Notes: generated from the letters alone by a model not told the origin. A DNA stretch of 64,000 bases from Kiritimatiellia bacterium (GCA_017403825.1 JAFRDO010000002.1:34421-98420), one strand, 5' to 3'; counted from the stretch's first letter, positions 34,556-43,030 are shown. Translations and numbers: made by a program.

Positions 34556-35439
34556 AGGCTCCTAGAGGCCTGTCTGAGTTGGAGGCCAGAGTGGGAGTTG
34601 GAGGGAGAGTTGGAGGTCGGAGTTGGAGTGGGAGAAAATTCCACTCTCCAACTCAAAACTCCAACTCAAAACTCCAACTCCTGAGGGCCTTCGCCCAGGA
34701 CTCCGAGCCTGCTGCAAAGGCCGTTGAAGAGTTCTTGCAAAACCCCTCCAAGGAGGCTGCAGAGAAGCTGCTCGCGGACCTGCCGAACCTGCTGCCCGAC
34801 GACCCCGTCACGGCGACCGTCCTCGCCGACGCCATGGCCGAGGCGATGGCGTCCCAGCTGTCCCAGACGTCCCAGGGCGAGGTGGCGAACTCAATAGCCA
34901 ACCCCTGCCCGAAATGCCATCGCAACATGCCAAAGGAAGGGGTGTGCAGCTTCTGCGCAAAGCGAGCCGAGAACATGAAGAAGGTTGCGGGGCTTGTTGA
35001 CGAGCTCGACAAGAAGAGCCCTGACGGAAAGCATCCCGGCTGGAAGCACCGCGAGGAATCGCTTGGCAGCGTCGACGACAAGATGGCTGCCGACATCAGC
35101 GCAGCAGTCCCGGAGATAAAGGCTGCCGGTCAGGAACTCGTTGTCGACACTACGCAGCTCCAACACGCGCTTGGCGGGCATGGCGAAGGACGTGAACTTG
35201 CCGAAGGGCAGATCCCGCTGACAAAGGCCGATTTGCGCAAGATACCCGATGTGCTTTCCGACTATGACGAGATCGTTCCCGGCAAGGGCGTCAAAGACGG
35301 CAAGAAGAACAACGCCGTCATCTTCAAGAAGAAGTTCGAAGACGGTACTCTCGCCTGCGTAGAGATCGACCAATACAGCGAGAAGCGCAAAAGCCGTATC
35401 CTTCGGTTCAAGACAATGTGGAAGGAGAAAATATCATGA
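34492..35439 (+). CDS. Portal C-terminal region fused to a phage nuclease-like (PBECR-type) domain, remnant
   Basis: A 315-residue frame from a TTG at 34492, probably the frameshifted continuation of the portal gene. Residues 65-130 (AAKAVEEFLQNP, LLPDDPVTATVLADAMAEA) resemble the helical tail of Mu-like portals. A zinc-ribbon-like CPKCHRNMPKEGVCSFC follows near 138. The C-terminal 110 residues (LQHALGGHGEGRELAEGQIPL, DYDEIVPG) resemble the Barnase-EndoU-colicin-like nucleases found on Mu-like head proteins. Its N-terminal part is distorted by a repeat block (34576-34680). It is probably no longer functional. Confidence 0.55.
   Translation: MQIAPGNPDGQGDPRAEEAPVEAPRGLSELEARVGVGGRVGGRSWSGRKFHSPTQNSNSKLQLLRAFAQDSEPAAKAVEEFLQNPSKEAAEKLLADLPNLLPDDPVTATVLADAMAEAMASQLSQTSQGEVANSIANPCPKCHRNMPKEGVCSFCAKRAENMKKVAGLVDELDKKSPDGKHPGWKHREESLGSVDDKMAADISAAVPEIKAAGQELVVDTTQLQHALGGHGEGRELAEGQIPLTKADLRKIPDVLSDYDEIVPGKGVKDGKKNNAVIFKKKFEDGTLACVEIDQYSEKRKSRILRFKTMWKEKIS
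34576..34680. repeat. GAGTTGGAG / CTCCAACTC inverted repeat block
   Basis: Four copies of GAGTTGGAG (34576, 34595, 34607, 34620) face three copies of CTCCAACTC (34646, 34659, 34672), the latter in a 13-bp period with CAAAA linkers. The block can fold into a long hairpin and lies inside the portal-derived reading frame. Confidence 0.8.
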
Positions 35440-35569
35440 GCAGTCCTCTTACTCTTAACGATGACCGCCTAAAAGGCTCCCCGTATTGTAACGCCCGAAG
35501 CGGAGTAATGCCGACTGCTCACAACGCCGCGAATTATACCACAACCACCGTCAGAAAGGCAACAGCGAA
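35440..35569. other. Short intergenic gap in the prophage remnant
   Basis: Nothing gene-like is seen. A purine-rich site (CAGAAAGGCAACAGCGAA) precedes the next ATG. Confidence 0.4.
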
Positions 35570-36352
35570 ATGAAAAACGAAATCATCTACGGAGAGGCGG
35601 TGGCGCTCAACTGGCGTCCTGACGCGTCCGCACAGCCGGACGCGCCGATCAAGGTGCAGCTCTCGCCCTTCGGCGAGTTCACGCTGCACGACGGCGGCAA
35701 GCGCAGCGGCACCGTGCAGCACTGCTCGAAGGCCGCGTTCGAGGCGCTCGTCGCGAACTGGAAGGCGCAGGGCTCGCCCGACGTCCTCGTCGACGTCGAC
35801 CACGCCTCGGCGCGCGGCGGATCCACCGAGGCCGCCGCCTGGTGCAACGCGCTCGAAGTCGACGAAAACGGCCTCTGCGGCGTCTTCAACCTCACGCCAA
35901 AGGGTCTGGAGCTCGTCAAGAACCGCTCCTACCGCTTCGTCTCGCCCGGCTGGACGCTCTCTCCGGACGGGACGCCCGTCTCGCTTTGTTCGGTTGCGCT
36001 GACCAACCGACCCAATCTCCCCGTCCAGCCAATGGTCAATGCGGGCCTGCCCGCCGTAGCCTTGGCGGAGGCGGGCGGCCGGGATCCCGAAGATCCCAAC
36101 TCAAAAAAGGATACTCCAGAAATGGACCTGAAGAAACTCGCGGCCGCCCTCGGTCTCCCCGAAACGGCCACGGAAGATGATGTCCTCGCCGCCATCAAGG
36201 CGATGCAGGACCGCGAGGCCGCGGCCGCCCAGGAGGCTGCCAACGCCAAGGCTGAGGAGTTCGCCGACAACGCCGTCAAGGCCGGCAAGATCGCGGCGAA
36301 CTCGAAACCTGGGGACAGGCCCCGCGAAACCATTGTAAAACGCCCAGCTTAA
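35570..36352 (+). pseudogene. Mu I-like prohead protease/scaffold gene, 3' end replaced by a REP element
   Basis: A 260-residue frame whose N-terminal part matches Mu-like protease I: IKVQLSPFGEF, VLVDVDHASARGGSTEAAAW, GVFNLTPKGLELVKNRSYRF, LSPDGTPVSLCSVALTNRPN. It has a coiled scaffold-like region (EAAAAQEAANAKAEEF). The last residues, KPGDRPRETIVKRPA, are encoded by a REP-like element (36310-36343), so the natural C-terminus is lost. It belongs to the same prophage relic as the portal fragment. Confidence 0.75.
36310..36343 (-). repeat. REP-like element, left of the RAYT gene
   Basis: On the minus strand it contains TTTCGCGGGGCCTGTCCCCA, identical to 37361-37380 on the plus strand. The two copies therefore flank the RAYT gene as inverted repeats. 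The longer minus-strand sequence also matches 4921-4954. Confidence 0.85.
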
Positions 36353-36474
36353 GCATTTGGGTGGGATAGGAGACAACTCCGCTACTAAACCCCGTGCCAT
36401 GAAAAAAAGGCACGAAAAAGATACCTTCAAGGCCCGCCGTCCCTAAGCTTTTGATATTCTACGCTCGCGTTCGT

Positions 36475-36486
36475 GGGGCTGTCCCC
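36475..36486 (+). repeat. Short GGGG-N4-CCCC palindrome near the RAYT start
   Basis: GGGGCTGTCCCC lies 27 nt before the RAYT start codon. It shares the core of the REP-like elements on both sides. Confidence 0.55.
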
Positions 36487-36513
36487 ATCGAGCGAAAAGA
36501 AAGGAAAAATGAC

Positions 36514-37329
36514 ATGGCAAGGACGGCAAGGGTCAAGAAGACCGGCAGCGGAACCGCGTACTATCACCTCATGTCGCGCACGAACGACAGGAGGTTCCTG
36601 TTCGACAAGGGGAGTGTCAAGACGCAGCTCGTCAACGCGCTCAGGCGCGCGGCGGCGTTCTCGGGTGTCGAGATCGACGCCTACGTCGCTATGGACAACC
36701 ATTTCCACGTTGTCTGCAAGGTGGTGCGTACGGACGAGCCTGTTCCTGAGGCGGAGCTTCTCCGCCGCGTGGCGGCGCTCAAAGGCGACCGGGTGGCCGA
36801 GGAGCTGGCGTCGCATTGGCAGGAGCTCCGCGGCATCGGCATGGAGTCTGTAGTCGCGGAGGCGCAGGACCGGCTCCGCGCGCGCATGAATGACATCAGC
36901 GAGTTCATGAAGACGTTCAAGGAGATGTTTAATGCCTGGTACAAGCGCGATCGCAAATACACAGGAACGATCTGGAGCGGAAGGTTTACGTCCACTCTTG
37001 TCGAAGGCGGGCGTTACCGCGCGACATGCATGCGCTATGTCTACCTGAACCCTGTGCGTGCTGGGATGGTCGCCCGCGCCGCCAACTACGCCTGGAGTTG
37101 GATTGCCACTCCCGACGGGTCTTCCATGGGGACTGTCCCCGATGGAAGGCTGATGCGGAGGGTGGCGCAGATAGGGGGAGGGAAGATATTCGGGAGCGAG
37201 GCGTTCGTTGTGGAGATGGTGTTCGCGCTTGGCGACAGGTTTCGATCGCGGCACGTTCCGGCTCGGGCGGTGGGGGACATTGGCTTTGCGACGCATGGAT
37301 GGCGGCTCGCGAAGGAGGTTGCGTCATGA
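36514..37329 (+). CDS. REP-associated tyrosine transposase (RAYT, Y1_Tnp/HUH family)
   Basis: 271 residues from the ATG at 36514 (AAGAAAGGAAAAATGAC upstream). It has the YYHLMSRTNDRRFLF N-terminus, the HUH metal motif MDNHFHVVC near residue 68, and the catalytic tyrosine helix NAWYKRDRKYTGTIWSGRF. YVYLNPVRAGMV completes the RAYT pattern. These single-strand transposases are domesticated relatives of IS200/IS605 and move REP palindromes. Inverted REP-like copies flank the gene and one copy lies 31 kb away. An internal GGGGACTGTCCCC palindrome is at 37128-37140. Confidence 0.92.
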   Translation: MARTARVKKTGSGTAYYHLMSRTNDRRFLFDKGSVKTQLVNALRRAAAFSGVEIDAYVAMDNHFHVVCKVVRTDEPVPEAELLRRVAALKGDRVAEELASHWQELRGIGMESVVAEAQDRLRARMNDISEFMKTFKEMFNAWYKRDRKYTGTIWSGRFTSTLVEGGRYRATCMRYVYLNPVRAGMVARAANYAWSWIATPDGSSMGTVPDGRLMRRVAQIGGGKIFGSEAFVVEMVFALGDRFRSRHVPARAVGDIGFATHGWRLAKEVAS

Positions 37330-37360
37330 ACCGGCCGCGCAAGCCCCTCTGCAAAGGGCC

Positions 37361-37380
37361 TTTCGCGGGGCCTGTCCCCA
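37361..37380 (+). repeat. REP-like element, right of the RAYT gene
   Basis: TTTCGCGGGGCCTGTCCCCA is an exact inverted match to the element at 36310-36329. It ends 70 nt before the next gene. Confidence 0.85.
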
Positions 37381-37435
37381 TTTACGGGTTGATTGTTGTG
37401 CAAGCCTTGTGGCGCGGGTAGGGAGGTGGGAGAAA

Positions 37436-37444
37436 TGGTATAAT
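37436..37444 (+). promoter_or_regulatory. Extended -10 promoter of the S66 peptidase gene, probably leaderless
   Basis: TGGTATAAT ends 6 nt before the ATG at 37451. No -35 is evident. Confidence 0.55.
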
Positions 37445-37450
37445 ACGCCT

Positions 37451-38401
37451 ATGAAAAAGAAAACTTTTTTGGTGGCTCTGTGCGCGGTGGCGCTTTGTGG
37501 CGCGGGGTACGGCGGCAGTAAGCAGGACGTGATTGATTTCCGGGGGCTCTTTCCGCCGGACGTCAAGACAGTCGGCATAGTTTCGGTTTCCTCTTTGATT
37601 CCGACCAACGTTTTTGTGCGTGGAACGAATCTGCTTGCCGAGGCAGGATATCGCGTGAAAGTCATGCCCAACGTCCTGAAGATGGAGCCGCCGGAAGTGC
37701 GCGCAAGGCTTTTCGAGCAGGCGTGGATGGATCAGGAGATCGACTTCCTCCTCTTTTCGCGAGGCGGACAAGGCGCATCGAACGTTATTTCCCGCATCGA
37801 CTGGAACCGACTTCGCGGACGCCGCATGCGTGTGCTTGGATTCAGTGACGTCACGTTGGTGCTTGGTGCGATGCTTTCGAAGGGTGCGGGCGTTCCGATC
37901 TCAGGTCCGTCGCTTTCAACCCTTGCGACCTACTGCTCCAAGGAATCGCGCGAACGCCTGCGCATGGTTCTGGACGGTACGCCGCCGCCGCTTCAGCTCA
38001 AGCCCGTCAAGCCTTGCTCTTCGGCAGTTGGCGGCAAGCCGTTTGCAGGTCTGCTGTCGCGACTAATCGTGTTGGCGGACATGGGATACCTTCCGTCGCT
38101 TGACGGACGTATAGTCTTCATAGAGTGCATGCCGAAATATGCCGACAACTCTGAATCGTCACTGGATAAGCTTGTGGCAAGGGGTGCGTTCGACAAAGCG
38201 GCGGCGGTGGTCTTCTGCAACTTCAATCACAACTGGAAGCAGGATAAGGTCAATGCGCTCTTCGCCCGCTTTGCAGCGAAGGTGCCATGCCCTGTGTTTT
38301 CCGGCTATCCATACGGACACGTCCCGCGGAGTTTTGCGATAGACTGTTCTCGGCCGCTCAGCATCTCGCCGGCAGGCCTGCTGGAATGGCAGCAGCGTTA
38401 A
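37451..38401 (+). CDS. LD-carboxypeptidase family (S66) peptidase, exported
   Basis: A 316-residue protein with a signal peptide (MKKKTFLVALCAVALCGAGYG). The S66 fold shows VKTVGIVSVSSLI at the first strand, LFSRGGQGASNVI, and the nucleophile serine in LGFSDVT (S132). IVFIECM carries the catalytic glutamate, and SGYPYGHVPRSFAID carries the histidine near residue 292. S66 enzymes cleave L,D bonds in murein peptides or inactivate microcin-type nucleotides. It is transcribed from its own promoter beside the REP element. Confidence 0.85.
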   Translation: MKKKTFLVALCAVALCGAGYGGSKQDVIDFRGLFPPDVKTVGIVSVSSLIPTNVFVRGTNLLAEAGYRVKVMPNVLKMEPPEVRARLFEQAWMDQEIDFLLFSRGGQGASNVISRIDWNRLRGRRMRVLGFSDVTLVLGAMLSKGAGVPISGPSLSTLATYCSKESRERLRMVLDGTPPPLQLKPVKPCSSAVGGKPFAGLLSRLIVLADMGYLPSLDGRIVFIECMPKYADNSESSLDKLVARGAFDKAAAVVFCNFNHNWKQDKVNALFARFAAKVPCPVFSGYPYGHVPRSFAIDCSRPLSISPAGLLEWQQR

Positions 38402-38463
38402 AGGACATGTGAAACTGAAATGTGATGGTGCCAGTCGAGCTGGTGTCAATACTATGGCAACTG

Positions 38464-38526
38464 TGCCCTATTATTGACAATAGCGGCCGTTGACAAAAAC
38501 AGGGCATAACTGCTATACTATTGACA
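38464..38526 (+). promoter_or_regulatory. AbiE promoter with operator-like repeats, probably leaderless
   Basis: TTGACA (38490-38495), an 18-nt spacer and TATACT (38514-38519) form the promoter; the abiEi ATG follows after 6 nt. TATTGACA is repeated at 38472-38479 and 38519-38526, and TGCCCT/AGGGCA (38464-38469, 38501-38506) is inverted around the -35. These may bind the AbiEi antitoxin, which is known to autorepress. Confidence 0.65.
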
Positions 38527-39068
38527 TGAAGTTTTATGACAAACTTTACTCTTTAGCGGAAGGCAACTTCGGATTGTTCACTTTCGCCGAAGCAAAAAAG
38601 CTAGGAGTCCATATACGCGAACTTAATCGTTGGGTGAAATCTGGCCGTCTCGACAAGGTTGCCCGTGGCGTGTATCGCATGTCTAAGTTTCCTCCAAGCA
38701 ACCTTGATCCATATGCAGAAGCAGTCGAAACAGTCGGACCGGATGCATATCTCTATGGTGAGAGTGTAATAGGCATGCTTCATATTGTGCCGACCAACCC
38801 GACGTGGACGTATGTAGCATCGCCAAAACGCGTCCGTCGCAACACGGGCGAGTATCTGAAAGTAGTCCGTGGCGCTCCAGGCTACAAATTCACGAACTAT
38901 GACGGAGTCCGTTCACAGCACCTTGTTGACGCCATTCGCGCCTGTCGTGGAAGCATCCGTCCGGATCGCCGTATTCGCGCTGTCATGGAGGGAGAGCGGC
39001 AGGGGTATATCGCCAAAGCTGAAGCAGCCAAATTGATCAAGGAGATTGAGCATGACGCTGCCACGTAA
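38526..39068 (+). CDS. abiEi: AbiEi-type antitoxin/transcriptional repressor
   Basis: 180 residues with the N-terminal winged helix of AbiEi antitoxins (FGLFTFAEAKKLGVHIRELN, then LVKVARGVYR-like KVARGVYRMSKF). A C-terminal domain with YLYGESVIGMLHIVPTNP follows. In type IV toxin-antitoxin systems this protein represses its promoter and counteracts AbiEii. Start at the ATG 38526, directly behind the -10 box. It overlaps the toxin gene by 17 nt. Confidence 0.85.
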   Translation: MKFYDKLYSLAEGNFGLFTFAEAKKLGVHIRELNRWVKSGRLDKVARGVYRMSKFPPSNLDPYAEAVETVGPDAYLYGESVIGMLHIVPTNPTWTYVASPKRVRRNTGEYLKVVRGAPGYKFTNYDGVRSQHLVDAIRACRGSIRPDRRIRAVMEGERQGYIAKAEAAKLIKEIEHDAAT

Positions 39069-39894
39069 CGTATCCGCACTCCAGCGTGGCATCCGTCTCA
39101 TTTCGGCTTCAAACGAGAATGCTGCGCACATGCAGTTGATAATGGCGAATGTCATCGCAGGCCAATTCCTGGTCGGTGCAGTTATGCGTGGAGGTGCGTC
39201 TTTAAAGCTTCGCTACGGTGATGCTGTCACGCGATACACGATGGACTTCGATGCTTCACGCAGCATTCCTGAAGATGAATTCATCGAGAACTACAATAAA
39301 CGGCTATCCTTAGGTTGGAACGGCTTTTCTGGTCGTGTTGTACGAATGCCGAAGCCGCGTCCGCGCAATGTGCCAGGTGAATATGTCATGCAGCCGTTTG
39401 AAATCAAGCTCACATACAACAATCGTCCGTGGTGTACCGTTGACTTGGAACTCTCGTACAATGAAGTCGGGGATGCAGATGCATTTGACATTATCCCTAT
39501 TCCGTCGGAAATCATCGATGGCTTCTGCAAATTGGGATTCCCTGAGCCTGCGCCGTTTCCGCTCATGAAGATTTCCCATCAGATAGCGCAAAAGCTTCAT
39601 GGTGTTACCGACCCTGATTATGTCCGGGCGCAGGATCTTATCGACCTTCAGCTCATGCTTGCTCGCGAAAAAATAGATTTTGCTGAAGTCCATGCCGTGT
39701 GCATGCGTCTCTTTGCCAACAGAAGGAAGCATTCCTGGCCGCCGGTGCCAGACACGTCTTCAGAAGAATGGCGGACCTCTTACGGCCGCCTTATGGCCGG
39801 CCTGTCGGTCCTTTCGACAATTGAAGATGCAACCGCTTGGCTGAATAAATTGATTAAACGCATTGGGCGTGCGGGTGTTGGAATTCAAAAGTGA
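39052..39894 (+). CDS. abiEii: AbiEii nucleotidyltransferase toxin
   Basis: A 280-residue protein of the AbiEii/DUF1814 family. It has VMRGGASLKLRYG near residue 47 and TMDFDASR with the metal-binding D-x-D (about D65, D67), matching the polymerase-beta-like nucleotidyltransferase core. Later motifs are KISHQIAQKLHG and RAQDLIDLQLML. AbiEii toxins add nucleotides to RNA or proteins and stop growth during phage infection. Start chosen at ATG 39052 because GGAG lies 7 nt upstream. Its end overlaps the GTG start of the next gene. Confidence 0.87.
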   Translation: MTLPRNVSALQRGIRLISASNENAAHMQLIMANVIAGQFLVGAVMRGGASLKLRYGDAVTRYTMDFDASRSIPEDEFIENYNKRLSLGWNGFSGRVVRMPKPRPRNVPGEYVMQPFEIKLTYNNRPWCTVDLELSYNEVGDADAFDIIPIPSEIIDGFCKLGFPEPAPFPLMKISHQIAQKLHGVTDPDYVRAQDLIDLQLMLAREKIDFAEVHAVCMRLFANRRKHSWPPVPDTSSEEWRTSYGRLMAGLSVLSTIEDATAWLNKLIKRIGRAGVGIQK

Positions 39895-41606
39895 GTGACT
39901 TTCTGCTATCGTTGAAGGATGTATCGCTTGCGTTCGGGGGGCCGAGCGTGCTGGACCGCGTGTCGCTGTCCGTCTCGAAGGGGCTTCGCGCCGCGCTCAC
40001 GGGACGCAACGGCGAAGGCAAGTCTACGCTGATGAAGGTGATCGCAGGCGACCTCGAGCCCGACTCCGGTGAGATTGTCCGGGCGCCGGGGCTTAGGATC
40101 GTCTACGTCTCTCAGGAGGTCCCGGCGGATCGTCCGGGCGACGCAGCCTTCAACGCTCTTTCCGGCGGACGCCGCCGCAGGGGCATCCTCGAATCGGCCT
40201 TGCTGTCGCGTCCCGACCTCCTGCTCCTCGACGAGCCGACGAACCATCTCGACATGGAGGCCATCGACTGGCTGGAGGGAATGCTCCGCAGGATGCGCGA
40301 GATGGCCGTGATCGTAGTCACGCATGACAGGCGCTTCCTGAGACGCGTCGCGACGAAGATATTTGACCTCGACAGGGGAGAGCTGTCCGGCTGGGAGTGC
40401 GACTACCCGACTTTTCTCAGGCGCAAGGCCGAACTGCTGGCGGACGAGGCCGTCTACTGGGAAAAGAAGTCCAAGAAGCTCGCCCAGGAGGAAGCGTGGA
40501 TCAGGCGCGGCGTGAAGGCTCGGACGACGCGCAACGAGGGACGCGTCGCCGCGCTCATGAAGCTCAGGGAGGAGTTCGCGGCGCGGCGGGTTGCTGCTGG
40601 CAGCGCGACGCTGAAACTCGACACCGCCGCGCCCGGAGGAGTTTGCGTTCTCAAGGCAAAGGACCTCTCGTTTTCGTATCCCGGCTCGGAGAAGCCAGTC
40701 ATATCCAACTTCACGGCGACCGTGTTGCGCGGCGAAAGGATAGGCATTCTCGGCTCTAACGGCGTTGGCAAGACTACGCTCCTTAACCTGCTCACGGGAA
40801 GGCTGAAGCCGACGTCCGGCGAGGTGATGCGCGGGACGAACGTGGAGCTTTCCTTCTTCGACCAGCTGCGGAGCGAGATGCGTCCTGAACTCACCGTGGG
40901 CGAGAACGTAGCGTCCGACCGCGACGAGGTCGTAGTCGGCGGAATCAGGAAGCACGTGTATTCCTACCTATCGGACTTCCTCTTCACCCCCGAGCGCGTG
41001 CGCACCCCCGTAAAGGCGCTCTCGGGCGGCGAGCGCGCAAGGCTGATGCTCGCGAAGCTCTTTCTGAAGCCGGCGAACCTGCTCGTCATGGACGAGCCCA
41101 CGAACGACCTTGACATAGAGACGCTTGAGCTTTTGGAGGAGCAGCTTCTCGCGTATTCCGGGACGCTTCTGCTCGTCAGCCACGACCGCGATTTCCTGGA
41201 CAACGTCGTGACCTCGACCTTCGCGCTGGAAGGCGACGGAACGGTAAAGCAGTTCCCTGGCGGATACGACGACTATGTCCGGCAGCGCGGCGCGGTTCGG
41301 GAGCGCGGCGGCAAGATGCGCGAGGAGAACTGCGCGAAGTCGCCGGTGCGCAGTGCAGAAACGCCTACGGCGCGCGACAGGAAGCTTTCGTACAACGAGA
41401 AGCGCGAGCTGGACTCGCTGCCCGACAAGATCGACGCGCTTGAGGGCGAACTTGCGGAGATTCGCGAGGCCCTGGCGGACGGTTCCATCTATAGGGCAGA
41501 CCCCGAACGCGCGAAGACGCTCAGCGAGCGGCTGCCGCTGGCCGAAGCCGAACTTGAAGCGGCAGTGGACCGCTGGGCAGAACTGGCGGAACGCGGAGGC
41601 GAGTGA
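39891..41606 (+). CDS. ABC-F family ATPase (Uup/EttA-like)
   Basis: A 571-residue soluble protein with two ABC domains and no membrane segments. Walker A motifs are GRNGEGKST and GSNGVGKTT, signature motifs ALSGGRRRR and ALSGGERAR, and Walker B LLLDEPTNHLD and LVMDEPTNDLD. The C-terminus has a coiled-coil extension as in Uup. ABC-F proteins act on ribosomes or in DNA transactions. The start is a GTG overlapping the AbiEii stop by 4 nt. Confidence 0.92.
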   Translation: MSDFLLSLKDVSLAFGGPSVLDRVSLSVSKGLRAALTGRNGEGKSTLMKVIAGDLEPDSGEIVRAPGLRIVYVSQEVPADRPGDAAFNALSGGRRRRGILESALLSRPDLLLLDEPTNHLDMEAIDWLEGMLRRMREMAVIVVTHDRRFLRRVATKIFDLDRGELSGWECDYPTFLRRKAELLADEAVYWEKKSKKLAQEEAWIRRGVKARTTRNEGRVAALMKLREEFAARRVAAGSATLKLDTAAPGGVCVLKAKDLSFSYPGSEKPVISNFTATVLRGERIGILGSNGVGKTTLLNLLTGRLKPTSGEVMRGTNVELSFFDQLRSEMRPELTVGENVASDRDEVVVGGIRKHVYSYLSDFLFTPERVRTPVKALSGGERARLMLAKLFLKPANLLVMDEPTNDLDIETLELLEEQLLAYSGTLLLVSHDRDFLDNVVTSTFALEGDGTVKQFPGGYDDYVRQRGAVRERGGKMREENCAKSPVRSAETPTARDRKLSYNEKRELDSLPDKIDALEGELAEIREALADGSIYRADPERAKTLSERLPLAEAELEAAVDRWAELAERGGE

Positions 41607-41635
41607 ATACAATAACGTTGAAACGGAGGAGAGTT

Positions 41636-42562
41636 ATGAACGGAAATGACATGACGCGCGGAGAGTTCCTCTTGAGTTCGCTTGCGCTGGCTGCGTTGCC
41701 TGCGTCGGCGGACGGGGTGACGGGCGACAAGCTTAAAGTGAAGGACATTGTCGTCGAGGCAGGCGCGGAGAAGCCGTTTCCCGTGCTGCACGTGTCCGAC
41801 ACGCATCTTACGGCGGTCTATCCGGCCGAGGACAAGTGGAAGCAGGAGATGTCACGTGCCGACACGCCGATTTTTGGCAAACGGCAGGAGGAGGCGCTCG
41901 CCGAGTCCGTAGCCTACGCGAAGGCGCATTGCAATTTCTTGCTGCATACCGGCGACCTTATGGACTTTGTCTCGGCGGCGAACCTCGATCTTGTAAGGCG
42001 GCATCTGCCGCCCGGCTGTCTCGGCGCGCTCGGCAACCACGAGTATTCGCACTACGGGTGGCTTGCGAAGAAGGCTGGCACTGCCGGCCCGGGACGGGAG
42101 GATACGCGCAAAATGCTGTCGAAGTTCTACCCGTTCCGATTGCCGATTGCTGCGAAGGTCGTGAACGGGGTGGTGTTCGTGGCGCTTGACGATTCGGACG
42201 GAACGGTCTCCGCCGACCAGGTGGCGCAGTTCCGCAATGTCGTGACGAAGACCGGCAAGCCTGTAGTCCTGTGCATGCATGTTCCGTTTTACACGCTCGG
42301 CATATGCAAGGCGAGCAAGCGCTGGTGGAAGAAGGGGACGGACGAGGCGAATCCCGAATTGAGTCTCCCGGACTTCGAGCGGCAGCGGAGCGATCAGACG
42401 ACGCAGGACTTCATCAGGTACCTGAAGGAGGAACCCCGCTTGAAGTGCATACTGTCCGGACACCTTCACCGCACCGTGGAAGATCGTTTTTCGCAGACGG
42501 CCGTGCAGTATGTCGCCGCAGGGAACTTCTCGTTTGCGGCGCAGATGGTACGGGTGGTGTGA
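41636..42562 (+). CDS. Exported calcineurin-like metallophosphoesterase
   Basis: 308 residues from the ATG at 41636 (AAACGGAGGAGAGTT upstream). The N-terminus TRGEFLLSSLALAALPASA is signal-like. Motifs of the metallophosphoesterase fold are visible in order: VSDTHL, HTGDLMDF, GALGNHEY, LCMHVPF and LSGHLHR. The substrate is unknown. It lies 29 nt after the ABC-F gene. Confidence 0.85.
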   Translation: MNGNDMTRGEFLLSSLALAALPASADGVTGDKLKVKDIVVEAGAEKPFPVLHVSDTHLTAVYPAEDKWKQEMSRADTPIFGKRQEEALAESVAYAKAHCNFLLHTGDLMDFVSAANLDLVRRHLPPGCLGALGNHEYSHYGWLAKKAGTAGPGREDTRKMLSKFYPFRLPIAAKVVNGVVFVALDDSDGTVSADQVAQFRNVVTKTGKPVVLCMHVPFYTLGICKASKRWWKKGTDEANPELSLPDFERQRSDQTTQDFIRYLKEEPRLKCILSGHLHRTVEDRFSQTAVQYVAAGNFSFAAQMVRVV

Positions 42563-42579
42563 CGCGTTTTATTTCGCCA

Positions 42580-42608
42580 TTGCGAACGGAACGCATTTTT
42601 GATACAGT
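42580..42608 (+). promoter_or_regulatory. Promoter of the rhamnose mutarotase gene
   Basis: TTGCGA (42580-42585), a 17-nt spacer and TACAGT (42603-42608) preceded by TGA. The start codon is 22 nt further on. Confidence 0.6.
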
Positions 42609-42630
42609 ATGTGCCAAAGGGAGGACATTG

Positions 42631-42945
42631 ATGATTCGAAAGGCGTTCCGTATGGAGCTTTGCCCCGGCATGGCGGATGAATATCGGCGGCGGCACGAAG
42701 CGTTGTGGCCGGAGATGCGTGACATGATTCACGCCCACGGCGGACGAAACTACTCAATTTTCCTAGATCCTGACACCAACGTCCTCTACGGCTACATCGA
42801 GCTTGAGGACGAGGCGAAGTGGGCGGCAAGCGCGGATACGGCAATCTGCCGAAAGTGGTGGGACTACATGGCTCCGCTCATGGCGGTCAACCCCGACAAC
42901 TCACCAGTCACGCACGATCTTCAGTCGGTGTTTCACCTGGACTGA
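42631..42945 (+). CDS. rhaM: L-rhamnose mutarotase
   Basis: A 104-residue protein with the RhaM landmarks: FRMELCPGMADEYRRRHEALW (catalytic-region H22), NYSIFLD, YGYIELED and the C-terminal WWDYMAPLM. It interconverts the alpha and beta anomers of L-rhamnose before isomerisation. Length fits the family. It is isolated from other rhamnose genes here, but supports use of rhamnose-containing glycans. GGGAGG precedes the ATG. Confidence 0.92.
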   Translation: MIRKAFRMELCPGMADEYRRRHEALWPEMRDMIHAHGGRNYSIFLDPDTNVLYGYIELEDEAKWAASADTAICRKWWDYMAPLMAVNPDNSPVTHDLQSVFHLD

Positions 42946-43030
42946 CGCATTGATAAATACTGACAGTGGCTTGAAGTCGGTGAAGCTGCGCTGTCAGTGG
43001 AGATTTCGGTTCGCTTGTGTTAAGGATTGT

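Noticed and set aside
34492..35439. Active toxin or CRISPR-linked effector next to the array
   Set aside because: The upstream part is continuous with a portal fragment through a frameshift, so it is better explained as a prophage relic.
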